DNA of 18,876 nt from Candidatus Kapaibacterium sp. (GTDB lineage: Bacteria; Bacteroidota; Ignavibacteria; Kapaibacteriales; UBA2268), in assembly GCA_027858275.1 (NCBI GenBank), contig JAQIDA010000278.1, positions 1 through 18,876 of the forward strand. Direction: 5' to 3'. Positions 1-6,912 of the stretch are shown piece by piece. The first letter of the stretch is position 1. Each line of letters starts with the position of its first letter. The notes beneath the pieces are model-generated. The model was given only the letters and a program-made list of their open reading frames with translations, ran no database searches and had not been told where the DNA came from. Both the position numbers and the translations under genes were made by a program.

Positions 1-10
1 GTATAACACA

Positions 11-45
11 AAGAATCACTCTTAACTGAGTGATTCTTTTTTTTT
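11..45 (+). terminator. Rho-independent terminator of an upstream gene
   Basis: A perfect 11-bp stem (AAGAATCACTC at 11-21 and GAGTGATTCTT at 28-38) with a 6-nt loop runs into a T tract ending at 45. It fits an intrinsic terminator for a plus-strand gene that ends before the window starts. The first composite repeat begins directly after the T tract. Confidence 0.85.
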
Positions 46-176
46 CGGTCACTGAGCGGAGCCGAAGTGTCTTCGACGTTCGACAAAAAGGGCGAAGCGA
101 CATAAGACACTTCTGCTCCGCTCAGTGAACTTTTCTTAAGTCAATGCCCCGGGCTAAATTATGCAGCCCTTTCAGG
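46..176 (+). repeat. Composite palindromic repeat, copy 1
   Basis: This REP-like intergenic element has two parts. The first is a long hairpin with 25-bp arms at 49-73 and 104-128, one mismatch, built around TCACTGAGCGGAGCCGAAGT. The second is a GC-rich module at about 145-176 (CCCCGGGCTAAATTATGC, then CCCTTTCAGG). The same two modules recur in the same orientation at 1184-1329 with only scattered differences; this copy lacks about 11 nt within the second module. It does not code for protein. Similar GAGCGGA...GAAGTG palindromes are, from memory, scattered in many Bacteroidota genomes, usually as non-autonomous elements mobilised in trans. Confidence 0.85.
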
Positions 177-370
177 CTGTATGAAATGGATTGCCGGTTA
201 TTTTTTTAATAAACTCCCTTTTTTTATACTATTTACAATTAAATCACGTTTTAATTGAAAAAAGACATTTTCAGAATTGTGACTCTGTCTGAATTTGCTT
301 AAATTATAGGATTGATATAACGATAGAATATAAATCTGTTAAAATATAATGATTCCGAAAGGTTTTTAAA

Positions 371-1009
371 ATGAAAAAACGACTATTAGTTCTCAGCGTC
401 GCGCTTGCAATTCTCATGTCCGCCTCGGCTGCCTATGCTGTCGGAGAACAAGGTTTTGTTAAAACAGCATATAACGCTATCATGAACAAAGACTATATCA
501 CTGCTGTTGAGAATTACAGCAAAGCTATTGAAAAACAAGCTGATTACGCTCCTTCCTATTACGGAAGAGGGCTCGCATACAGCTATCTCGGCAAATTGAA
601 TGAATCAAATACTGATTTCCAAAAAGCTGTAGAAATTGACAGCAAATATCACCAGGCCTATTACGGAATGGGTTTGAACTACACAAAACTCGGCAAATAC
701 AGCGATGCTGAGGCAGCTTTCAAAAAAGCGATTGAACTCGATCCGAATAATTCGGGTTATTATTATGCCTGCGCCAATGCTCATGCTTATTTGCTGCAAA
801 ATGACAAAGCTTTGGTAGCATACACAAAATCAATCGAACTCGATCCGAATAACGGTTTGGCTTACTACGGTCGTGCTGTAATCCATAAAATCAGCGGTCG
901 CGGTGATTCCGCAATGGCAGATTTTGATAAATATCTCGAATTAAACGGCAACAACGATAATTTAGAAGCCGAAGTTATTCGTTTGAAAAAAGAAATAACC
1001 GCGAAATAA
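371..1009 (+). CDS. Exported tetratricopeptide (TPR) repeat protein
   Basis: The 212-residue protein starts with a clear signal peptide (KKR, hydrophobic stretch, AYA cleavage site after about residue 23), so it should act in the periplasm or at the envelope. The remainder is almost entirely TPR: about five 34-residue units begin near residues 27, 61, 95, 129 and 163, with typical positions such as YYGRGLAYSYLGK, AFKKAIELDPNN and AYYGRA. TPR arrays are protein-binding scaffolds and no catalytic domain is present, so the partner and role are unknown. The ATG is preceded by only a weak purine stretch (GAAAGG near 356). The gene stands alone, with a terminator after it and copies of the same palindromic repeat on both sides. 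It could be an assembly or docking factor for envelope proteins, but that is a guess. Confidence 0.85.
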   Translation: MKKRLLVLSVALAILMSASAAYAVGEQGFVKTAYNAIMNKDYITAVENYSKAIEKQADYAPSYYGRGLAYSYLGKLNESNTDFQKAVEIDSKYHQAYYGMGLNYTKLGKYSDAEAAFKKAIELDPNNSGYYYACANAHAYLLQNDKALVAYTKSIELDPNNGLAYYGRAVIHKISGRGDSAMADFDKYLELNGNNDNLEAEVIRLKKEITAK

Positions 1010-1031
1010 TTTTTTCGGGAATAAAAAAAAC

Positions 1032-1072
1032 AAACCTCTGTCAAAGATAATTCGGCAGGGGTTTTTCTTTTT
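1032..1072 (+). terminator. Terminator of the TPR gene
   Basis: AAACCTCTGTC at 1032-1042 pairs with GGCAGGGGTTT at 1054-1064 (11 pairs, two of them G-U), followed by a T-rich run to about 1072. It lies 22 nt after the TPR stop codon. Confidence 0.8.
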
Positions 1073-1119
1073 AAGAACTCGGCTTATGAGTTGAGTGATA
1101 TCCGTATGTTTACTCTTAT

Positions 1120-1164
1120 GGGCTGAAAGCCCAACTTAATATAGCCCGGGGCAGCGCCCCGGGT
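1120..1164 (-). repeat. GC-rich half of the composite repeat, inverted copy
   Basis: GGGCTGAAAGCCC, a spacer, then AGCCCGGGGCAGCGCCCCGGG. Read on the minus strand this matches the second module of the composite repeat (CCCGGGGCG.TGCC.CGGGCTA...CCCTTTCAGG) at 1284-1329. Together with copy 2 it gives the order: inverted second module, large hairpin, direct second module. Confidence 0.75.
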
Positions 1165-1183
1165 AGAGAATAAAGCCGTTTTT

Positions 1184-1329
1184 CGGTCACTGAGCGGAGC
1201 CGAAGTGTCTTCGTCGTTCGACAAAGAGTGGGAAACGACATAAGACACTTCGGCTCCGCTCAGTGAACTTTTCTTAAGTCAAAGTCCCGGGGCGATGCCA
1301 CGGGCTAAATTATGCTGCCCTTTCAGGGC
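1184..1329 (+). repeat. Composite palindromic repeat, copy 2
   Basis: The hairpin arms at 1187-1211 and 1242-1266 are perfectly complementary over 25 bp. They are followed by CTTTTCTTAAGTCAA and then the complete GC-rich module to 1329. Over the first 97 nt it differs from copy 1 (46-142) at only about seven positions, mostly in the loop. The perfect arms compared with the single mismatch in copy 1 suggest that it is the more intact or younger copy. Confidence 0.85.
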
Positions 1330-1493
1330 GGAGAAATCTGTAATAAATAATATCTTCGCGGTTCAGATTGATGACTAAGCATATTTTTCAATATTATTTC
1401 ACAGAATGTTTTATAAGAACTGATTTTTTGCTTATTTTAGCTGTTTGGATTAATTTAGTGTTAATTTTCTGACTATAAAAGGGGAATACAATC

Positions 1494-3173
1494 TTGTTTA
1501 AAAAAATACTTGTGATGCTTGTCGTAGCTATGTTCGGTTTCGGCGAATTGGCCGCTCAGGAGATATTAGAAGCGGGTAAGCTTAGCGGAAATTTCCAGAT
1601 GGATGCGCAGCTCTATAATAAAGACGATATTATCGAAGCCCCCGAAGTCGGAGAAAAAATATTATCGAACGGATTTTTGAATTTGAATTATACTAATAAT
1701 AAGATCTCCGCCGGATTGCGTTATGAGAACTTCGCCAATCCGATGCTCGGTTATGATCCGAGATACAAGGGCAGCGGAATACCTTATAGATTCGCTCGCT
1801 ATTCCGGCGATGTGATTGATGTCACAGTCGGTAATTACTACGAACAATTCGGCTCGGGAATGATCTTGAGAACTTATTGGGATCCGGCTTTGGGCTATGA
1901 CAATTCATTGGACGGAATCAGAGCAAAATTGCGCCCGACCGAGGGGCTTGAAATCACAACTCTTATCGGAAAGCAGCGTATGTATTGGTCACAAGCCAAG
2001 GGTATCGTCCGCGGGGCTGATATGAATATATCCGTCAATGATTTGCTCGGAGACATATTGGGCGACGAATATCGATTAGATTTAGGTGCGAGTGTCGTAA
2101 GTAAGTTTCAGGAAGATACTGATTCAAAATTAGTCCTGCCGGAAAATGTATTGGCGTATTCGGGAAGAGCAGCTTTGTCCGGTTCGGATTTCTCGCTCGA
2201 CGCAGAATATTCATACAAATACAATGATCCGAACGCGACAAATGATTATAATTATAATCCGGGAACGGGCTTGTTAATAAACGCCGCTTACTTCCCCGAA
2301 GGAATTGGTATATCAGTCAGCTTCCACAGAGTGGACAACATGGATTTCCGCAGCGACAGAGCCAAGCATGAAATGGACGCAAACATAAACTTTCTTCCGA
2401 CTCTGACCAAGCAGCAGAGTTACAGACTCGCGACTGCATATCCATTCGCCACACAGCCTAACGGCGAAATTGGCTTTCAGGCGGAAGTCAATTATTTAGT
2501 TCCCAAAAAATCAATGCTCGGCGGCAAATACGGAATGAACCTAACCGCGAATTTCTCGCAGGTTAATTCCATTAACAAAACACCCGACTATATTGATCCC
2601 GACAACGGCAGAGTTTATACATACAATACAAACTTTTTTGAACTCGGAGAGGAACTTTATTATCGTGAATTCAATTTAGAAGTTCAGAAAAAATGGGGCA
2701 AGAAATTCAAAAGCACATTCACCGGAATTCATTCCACTTATAACAAAGACGTAGTGCAAGAAGAAGGGCATCATATTTTCGGAATGGTGAATTCAACAAT
2801 TCTAATTGCTGATCTTACTTGGAAAATCGCTCGCAGAAAAGCTCTCAGATTAGAACTTCAGCACATGTGGTCTAAGAATGACTCTACAGTGCTTACTCCT
2901 GATAATATCAACGGCAACTGGATGTATGCTCTTGCGGAATTCACTATTGCCCCGGCATGGTACATCAGCGTATGGAATGAATATAACTACGGTAATGAAT
3001 ACGAAGAACGTCAGTTGCATTATCCGAACGCGTCAGTAGCGTGGATACATCATACCACCAGAGTTGCTTGCACTTACGGTCGCCAGCGCGGCGGTATTAT
3101 TTGTGTCGGCGGTGTATGTCGTCCCGTTCCCGCGTCCAACGGATTCGCTCTCTCGGTCTCATCATCATTTTAA
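1494..3173 (+). CDS. Outer-membrane beta-barrel protein, DUF6029 type
   Basis: The 559-residue protein has a signal peptide (FKKILVMLVVAMFGFG, cleavage near LAAQ at 18-22) and a body of alternating aromatic and polar strands typical of a large barrel, ending in a strand that closes on Phe (SVSSSF). The start is LSGNFQMDAQLYNKDD and the end is RQRGGIICVGGVCRPVPAS; I recognise both as features of the uncharacterised DUF6029 family of Bacteroidota outer-membrane proteins. The TTG start is preferred over the ATG at codon 8 because it keeps the Lys-Lys start of the signal peptide and has AAAAGGGG 9 nt upstream. Three cysteines near the C-terminus (526, 537, 542) are notable because the next gene, 60 nt downstream, encodes a CxxC lipoprotein. 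The function is unknown. Family assignment is from memory of sequence features, with no search run. Confidence 0.8.
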   Translation: MFKKILVMLVVAMFGFGELAAQEILEAGKLSGNFQMDAQLYNKDDIIEAPEVGEKILSNGFLNLNYTNNKISAGLRYENFANPMLGYDPRYKGSGIPYRFARYSGDVIDVTVGNYYEQFGSGMILRTYWDPALGYDNSLDGIRAKLRPTEGLEITTLIGKQRMYWSQAKGIVRGADMNISVNDLLGDILGDEYRLDLGASVVSKFQEDTDSKLVLPENVLAYSGRAALSGSDFSLDAEYSYKYNDPNATNDYNYNPGTGLLINAAYFPEGIGISVSFHRVDNMDFRSDRAKHEMDANINFLPTLTKQQSYRLATAYPFATQPNGEIGFQAEVNYLVPKKSMLGGKYGMNLTANFSQVNSINKTPDYIDPDNGRVYTYNTNFFELGEELYYREFNLEVQKKWGKKFKSTFTGIHSTYNKDVVQEEGHHIFGMVNSTILIADLTWKIARRKALRLELQHMWSKNDSTVLTPDNINGNWMYALAEFTIAPAWYISVWNEYNYGNEYEERQLHYPNASVAWIHHTTRVACTYGRQRGGIICVGGVCRPVPASNGFALSVSSSF

Positions 3174-3233
3174 TAAATATTACTTTGAGCAAGCGGGAAT
3201 GCCCCTTGTATAAGACAGAACAAACAAGAAAGA

Positions 3234-4079
3234 ATGACAACAATGTATAAATACAAAAAGATATTAAGCCTTTTGGCTCTGCCGATGATAATGGCTTTTT
3301 TCGCTTCTTGCGACGAAATAGACGCTCCTTATACAGAAGACGGCGGGACAGATCCGGTTGATACTACAAAAGTTATCAAAAAAGTATTGCTTGATGAATT
3401 CACCGGAATCAAATGTGTTAATTGCCCCAAAGGACACGAGATTACCCATGAAATTATGGAAGACAATCCCGACAACGTAGTGGTGATCGCTGTTCATTGC
3501 GGTTATTTCGCAATGCCGCAGGGTGATAAAGATTATGATTTCCGCACAGCTGACGGAAACGCTTGGGCAACTACTTACGGCGGTATGTCCGCTTCTTTAC
3601 CAAAAGGCATGATCAATCGTGAGGGCTTGTCCGACGGAACTCATCTCCTCGACAGAGAAGAGTGGTATTCAGGTGCGGAACAGGCTTTGAAAGACGAAGC
3701 TGAAGTCAAATTAGAACTTAAAGCGACTTACGACGCAGCAACTCGCACAATCACCGCAGTGGTTGATTATGAATATCTCGTTGATTTCGAGCAATATCAT
3801 AACTTGATTGTATGTGTGACCGAAGACGGTATAATAGCTCCGCAAACAGGTGCGGAAGATGATCCGGACAATTATGTCCATAATCATGCTATGCGCGGAT
3901 GTATAAACGGAACTTGGGGCGAGGCGCTGACAGAGAAATCAGCTCAGAAGACTTATACTTATACAATCCCGGCAGATTCCGATTGGATTCCGGAAAATCT
4001 GACTGTCATAGCGATAATTCAGGATGTCGACAAGACTTATGAAGTATTGCAAGCAGAAGACGATCAGTTTGTCAAGTGA
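3234..4079 (+). CDS. Omp28-family lipoprotein with thioredoxin-like CxxC
   Basis: The 281-residue protein has a lipoprotein signal ending FFASC (Cys26), followed by an acidic, proline-containing linker, so it is probably anchored in the outer membrane. The mature part begins with KKVLLDEFTGIKCVNCPKGH, a thioredoxin-fold start with Cys61-x-x-Cys64 characteristic of Omp28-related proteins. Later EDGIIAPQ and YVHNHAMRGCINGTWGE match the conserved part of that family. It follows the DUF6029 barrel by 60 nt on the same strand with no terminator between them, so the two are probably one transcript. A redox role is plausible from the CxxC but unproven, since many family members are simply listed as outer-membrane proteins. 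ATG at 3234 and ATG at 3243 are both possible starts and differ by three residues. Confidence 0.82.
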   Translation: MTTMYKYKKILSLLALPMIMAFFASCDEIDAPYTEDGGTDPVDTTKVIKKVLLDEFTGIKCVNCPKGHEITHEIMEDNPDNVVVIAVHCGYFAMPQGDKDYDFRTADGNAWATTYGGMSASLPKGMINREGLSDGTHLLDREEWYSGAEQALKDEAEVKLELKATYDAATRTITAVVDYEYLVDFEQYHNLIVCVTEDGIIAPQTGAEDDPDNYVHNHAMRGCINGTWGEALTEKSAQKTYTYTIPADSDWIPENLTVIAIIQDVDKTYEVLQAEDDQFVK

Positions 4080-4090
4080 TCCCTAACGTT

Positions 4091-4116
4091 CAACCGAGGG
4101 GTTAACCCCTCGGTTG
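4091..4116. repeat. Perfect 26-bp palindrome after the lipoprotein gene
   Basis: CAACCGAGGGG, TTAA, CCCCTCGGTTG: an 11-bp perfect stem with a 4-nt loop, 11 nt after the stop at 4079. There is no T tract, so it is either an RNA 3'-end stabiliser, an atypical terminator or a small palindromic repeat unit. Confidence 0.7.
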
Positions 4117-4177
4117 ATATAAACGCCGTATTTCCATACTGTTGAGATATCCGGATAACAGACAGGAAAATATATCA

Positions 4178-4212
4178 GGCTTCGGATCGTTGTTTAGCCG
4201 AAGCCTAATTAT
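4178..4212 (+). terminator. Possible terminator of the barrel/lipoprotein operon
   Basis: AGGCTTCGG (4178-4186) pairs perfectly with CCGAAGCCT (4198-4206) around an 11-nt loop and is followed by AATTATTT. The tail is poor in consecutive T, so termination here is only probable. Confidence 0.5.
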
Positions 4213-4272
4213 TTGGGCAAAACGACCAAAATTGAATACAATTTATTATAACATAATCATTTAGGAGCTGAA

Positions 4273-4515
4273 ATGGCAAACGCGGAATTAGAACAAAAAG
4301 TAAAAGACATCATCGAAAAAGAAATCAGACCTTTTATCGAAGCTGACGGCGGAAGAATTGAATTCAAATCATTGACAGACGACGGCGTTGTTTTCGTCGA
4401 ACTCGCAGGCGCATGCGCAGGCTGCCCCGGCGCGGCAATGACTCTCAAAGGCGGAGTAGAAAGAATTCTCAAAGCTAAACTTCCCGAAATAAAAGAAGTT
4501 AAATTAGCATACTAA
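4273..4515 (+). CDS. NifU-like Fe-S cluster scaffold domain protein
   Basis: This 80-residue protein consists of a single NifU C-terminal domain. It opens with a helix leading to IEKEIRPFIEADGGRIEF, then GVVFVELAGACAGCPGA, where Cys48-x-x-Cys51 is the cluster-binding pair, and ends with VERILKAKLPEIKEV. The family assembles or carries [4Fe-4S] clusters to apo-enzymes in the cytoplasm. At 80 residues it is the short stand-alone form, without the A-type domain of NfuA or the IscU-like part of NifU. AGGAG at 4263-4267, 5 nt before the ATG, is the best ribosome-binding site in the window and fixes the start. It is flanked by candidate terminators and appears monocistronic. Radical SAM enzymes such as the neighbouring AblA need such clusters, but adjacency does not prove a link. 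Confidence 0.92.
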   Translation: MANAELEQKVKDIIEKEIRPFIEADGGRIEFKSLTDDGVVFVELAGACAGCPGAAMTLKGGVERILKAKLPEIKEVKLAY

Positions 4516-4535
4516 TTTATCTCTTTGATACTATT

Positions 4536-4573
4536 AAAAAAGACTCTGCCGGTTTCGACAGAGTCTTTTTTTA
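4536..4573. terminator. Bidirectional terminator between the NifU-like gene and ablB
   Basis: GACTCTG (4542-4548) pairs with CAGAGTC (4559-4565), flanked by A6 on the left (4536-4541) and T7 on the right (4566-4572). Read on plus it terminates the NifU-like gene 20 nt after its stop; read on minus it has the same stem and a T tract and lies about 50 nt after the ablB stop. Confidence 0.88.
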
Positions 4574-4622
4574 TTCTTAACCGGTCCTCAGAACAAGACA
4601 TCAAGAGCAACACAGCCCCCTA

Positions 4623-5468
4623 CTACATTTTCTTATACCAAATATTCATACTTTCAATTCGACCGAAAATATTGGTATTGTTCTTCAAAGTTCCGGCAAA
4701 AATATAATCATTTTTTGAGAAAGTAATATTCATTCCGGCTGAGTGCGATCTTGCGATTGTATAGAGTGTCTTGAAGCCCTGCTTTGCCATTTCTTCTTCC
4801 ATTACATCTAATAGAAAAAGAGCGAGACCTTTGCCGAGAGCGTCAGGATGAGTCGCGAAATCTGTCATTTCGGCATTTGAATAATCTTCATACTTCTCAG
4901 CCGAAGACGCGGCGACGAGCCTCTCGTCTTTCTTTCTCAGAACTCCGAAAAATTCTACATTATCCTCCATCACTTCTTTCAGAAAGTTTGTTTCATGGAT
5001 CGGAAAGGGATATGACGGAAATACAATTTTGTATAATTCAGCGAGCTGATCCAAATCAGTATCGTTAAGCTTTCTGATATAGTATTCATTAGGTAAGGAA
5101 CCGGGTTTCTTACTGCCTGCTTTGCTCTCGGCAAGATCTATATTTTTGTCAATTTCGATCTGCAAATCTTTGGCTATATTTTTCCTGTCTTCAGAATAAT
5201 ATTTCCCTAAAAACAATCCGTCTTTTTTCCCGTTGTAGAACCCGGGAACAACGGCTTCGATACCATATCCGTTATTAATAAACTCCTCGCTGTAGTCCGC
5301 ATTCACTTTGGCGAATATCTTTGAGTAATTATTCTTTTTCGCGATTTCTTCCAGCTTAGGGAGTATACCTGAATAATCCGCTGAATTCAACTTCATGAGA
5401 TAAATTCTGTCGTTTTCTTTGCCGTGCTGAATCAACGAATGTGCTAATACTTCAATATTATCGTACAT
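4623..5468 (-). CDS. ablB: Beta-lysine N6-acetyltransferase
   Basis: This GNAT-family enzyme transfers acetyl from acetyl-CoA to the N6 of beta-lysine, giving the compatible solute N-epsilon-acetyl-beta-lysine. The 281 residues fit the AblB family length. The N-terminal half (1-120) is the family-specific part and the GNAT fold occupies about 128-281. The acetyl-CoA loop is HPDALGKGLA (207-216). The C-terminus has the block I expect of AblB: TIARSHSAGMNITF (237-250), then GTLKNNTNIFGR and IESMNIWYKK. The ATG overlaps the end of the symporter gene by 11 nt, implying translational coupling, and ablA lies upstream in the same transcription unit, which strongly supports the function. It is the last gene of the unit, ending before the bidirectional terminator. 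Confidence 0.93.
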   Translation of the reverse strand: MYDNIEVLAHSLIQHGKENDRIYLMKLNSADYSGILPKLEEIAKKNNYSKIFAKVNADYSEEFINNGYGIEAVVPGFYNGKKDGLFLGKYYSEDRKNIAKDLQIEIDKNIDLAESKAGSKKPGSLPNEYYIRKLNDTDLDQLAELYKIVFPSYPFPIHETNFLKEVMEDNVEFFGVLRKKDERLVAASSAEKYEDYSNAEMTDFATHPDALGKGLALFLLDVMEEEMAKQGFKTLYTIARSHSAGMNITFSKNDYIFAGTLKNNTNIFGRIESMNIWYKKM

Positions 5469-6885
5469 GAATTTCCATTTTATTAGTTGTTATTAAATTC
5501 GTTATCAGATACGTTATCAAAGAAATCGCAATACCATAAAATGCGGCATTCAGCCCCAAAGGCATATCAATTTCAAATAAATTTATGAGTAAAGTTGTGA
5601 CCCCGCCCGTAATGATACTCCGTATCGCAGCGGTTGAGTTTGGTTTTTTTGAAAAATAGGCGAATAAGGTAGGGACAACCAGGCCGCCGACCATAAATGA
5701 GTAGGCGTGCAGAATGACTCCCAACACAGATTCGAACATAAAAGCTATCAAAACCGCGACTATACCGACAAACAGGGTGCTTATCTGTGAAAGCCTGATC
5801 AACTTTTTATCTGATACATTCTTGAATAAATATCTATGCAGTATATCATTAACAATGTTGCCGGACGAAGCTATCAAACAGCTGTCGGCCGTCGACATTA
5901 TTGCCGAAAAGTACGCGGCAATCACAATTCCTTTTATACCAATTGGCAGAACTTCCTTGAGAAGCAAGGGCAAGCCCGTCTCCGCGTCAATATCCGGGAA
6001 GTAAATTCGAGAACACATACCGAGAAATACGCCGATAAAAGACATAATCGGATATTCGAAAATACCCGCTATATACCATGCTTTTTTTGCGTCCTTAACT
6101 GTCTTGCAGGCATAAATTCGTTGATACAATGTCATTGCCACAACCCAAATCGGGATTATTGTTATTGCCCAATTAACGACTTGGATCAAGCTGACATTGG
6201 TCAAAGAGAAGAACTCTCTCGGCAATGATTCATAGATTTTTTCAAATCCTCCTAATCCGCTGACCGTGAAAGGAATCGCGAAAAACAACAAACCGCCGAT
6301 CAGTATCAACCACTGGACAGTATCTGTATATATCACAGCCTTTAAGCCGCCCATTACAGTATAGATCAGAATTATTCCGGCTATGACAAGTATTGAAATT
6401 GTATTCGGATCCATACCCAACACAGCTTCTTCGAACATCGTCCCCGATGCCAATTTGGCCCCTGCTAATATCTGTCCGCCGGTAAATCCTATATAACCGA
6501 TACCGGAGATTATAGCCGCAAGAAGGGCGACTTTCCCGTTAAATTTGTAACGAAGAAAATCAGGGAAGGTTAAAAAACCTTCCTCCATATCCAATTTCTT
6601 GATGCGCGGGATAATCAACACTGCTGACAACCACGCGCCTACCAGTCCGGTAAAAAGCAACCAACTGCCGGACAATCCCATAAGATAACCGAGTCCGCCG
6701 AGCCCGATAGAAAAGCCTCCGCCGACATCTGTAGCGACAACGGACAAGCCCACATGAGTGGGGCTCATCTCTCTGCCGCCGACAAAATAATCTTCATTCG
6801 ATTTATTTTTCTTGTAGAAATACGCGCCGACAGCGAAAACGCCCAATAAATAACCGGCAAATATTATATAATCAATAAGATTCAT
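5458..6885 (-). CDS. Sodium:solute symporter (SSS family)
   Basis: The 475-residue integral inner-membrane protein has about 13 hydrophobic helices, an SSS-family pattern. It couples Na+ entry to uptake of an organic solute. Diagnostic segments are the loop VGGREMSPTHVGLS (36-48), GGLKAVIYTDTVQ (179-191) and AAYFSAIMSTADSCL (323-337), where Ser331-Thr332 correspond to the Na2 sodium site. The substrate cannot be read from sequence; the family carries proline, pantothenate, sugars, amino acids and others. It lies 27 nt after ablA and overlaps ablB by 11 nt, so it is made together with both osmolyte enzymes. Likely cargo is lysine, beta-lysine or another compatible solute, by inference from this position. 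The final hydrophobic helix ends in a short basic tail, TNKMEIHVR. Confidence 0.9.
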   Translation of the reverse strand: MNLIDYIIFAGYLLGVFAVGAYFYKKNKSNEDYFVGGREMSPTHVGLSVVATDVGGGFSIGLGGLGYLMGLSGSWLLFTGLVGAWLSAVLIIPRIKKLDMEEGFLTFPDFLRYKFNGKVALLAAIISGIGYIGFTGGQILAGAKLASGTMFEEAVLGMDPNTISILVIAGIILIYTVMGGLKAVIYTDTVQWLILIGGLLFFAIPFTVSGLGGFEKIYESLPREFFSLTNVSLIQVVNWAITIIPIWVVAMTLYQRIYACKTVKDAKKAWYIAGIFEYPIMSFIGVFLGMCSRIYFPDIDAETGLPLLLKEVLPIGIKGIVIAAYFSAIMSTADSCLIASSGNIVNDILHRYLFKNVSDKKLIRLSQISTLFVGIVAVLIAFMFESVLGVILHAYSFMVGGLVVPTLFAYFSKKPNSTAAIRSIITGGVTTLLINLFEIDMPLGLNAAFYGIAISLITYLITNLITTNKMEIHVR

Positions 6886-6912
6886 TATTTTCCAATAGTC
6901 AGTTACTAATCG

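Larger units (their letters stand above)
1073..1493. other. Intergenic region with a repeat cluster and the leader of the barrel gene
   Basis: No plausible coding sequence lies between the TPR terminator and the TTG start at 1494. The first 250 bases hold palindromic repeats, listed separately. The remainder, about 1330-1493, is AT-rich and should contain the promoter of the barrel gene, but I see no clean TTG-N19/21-TAnnTTTG match. A purine-rich AAAAGGGG at about 1477-1484 is the likely ribosome-binding site. Confidence 0.6.

Noticed and set aside
1120..1329. GC-rich stem-loops considered as a riboswitch or small RNA upstream of the barrel gene
   Set aside because: The same modules occur at 46-176 in another setting and in both orientations, which fits a dispersed repeat better than a gene-specific leader.
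5714..6228. Plus-strand open frames opposite the symporter gene
   Set aside because: The opposing strand encodes conserved SSS motifs, and these frames are unrelated shadows.
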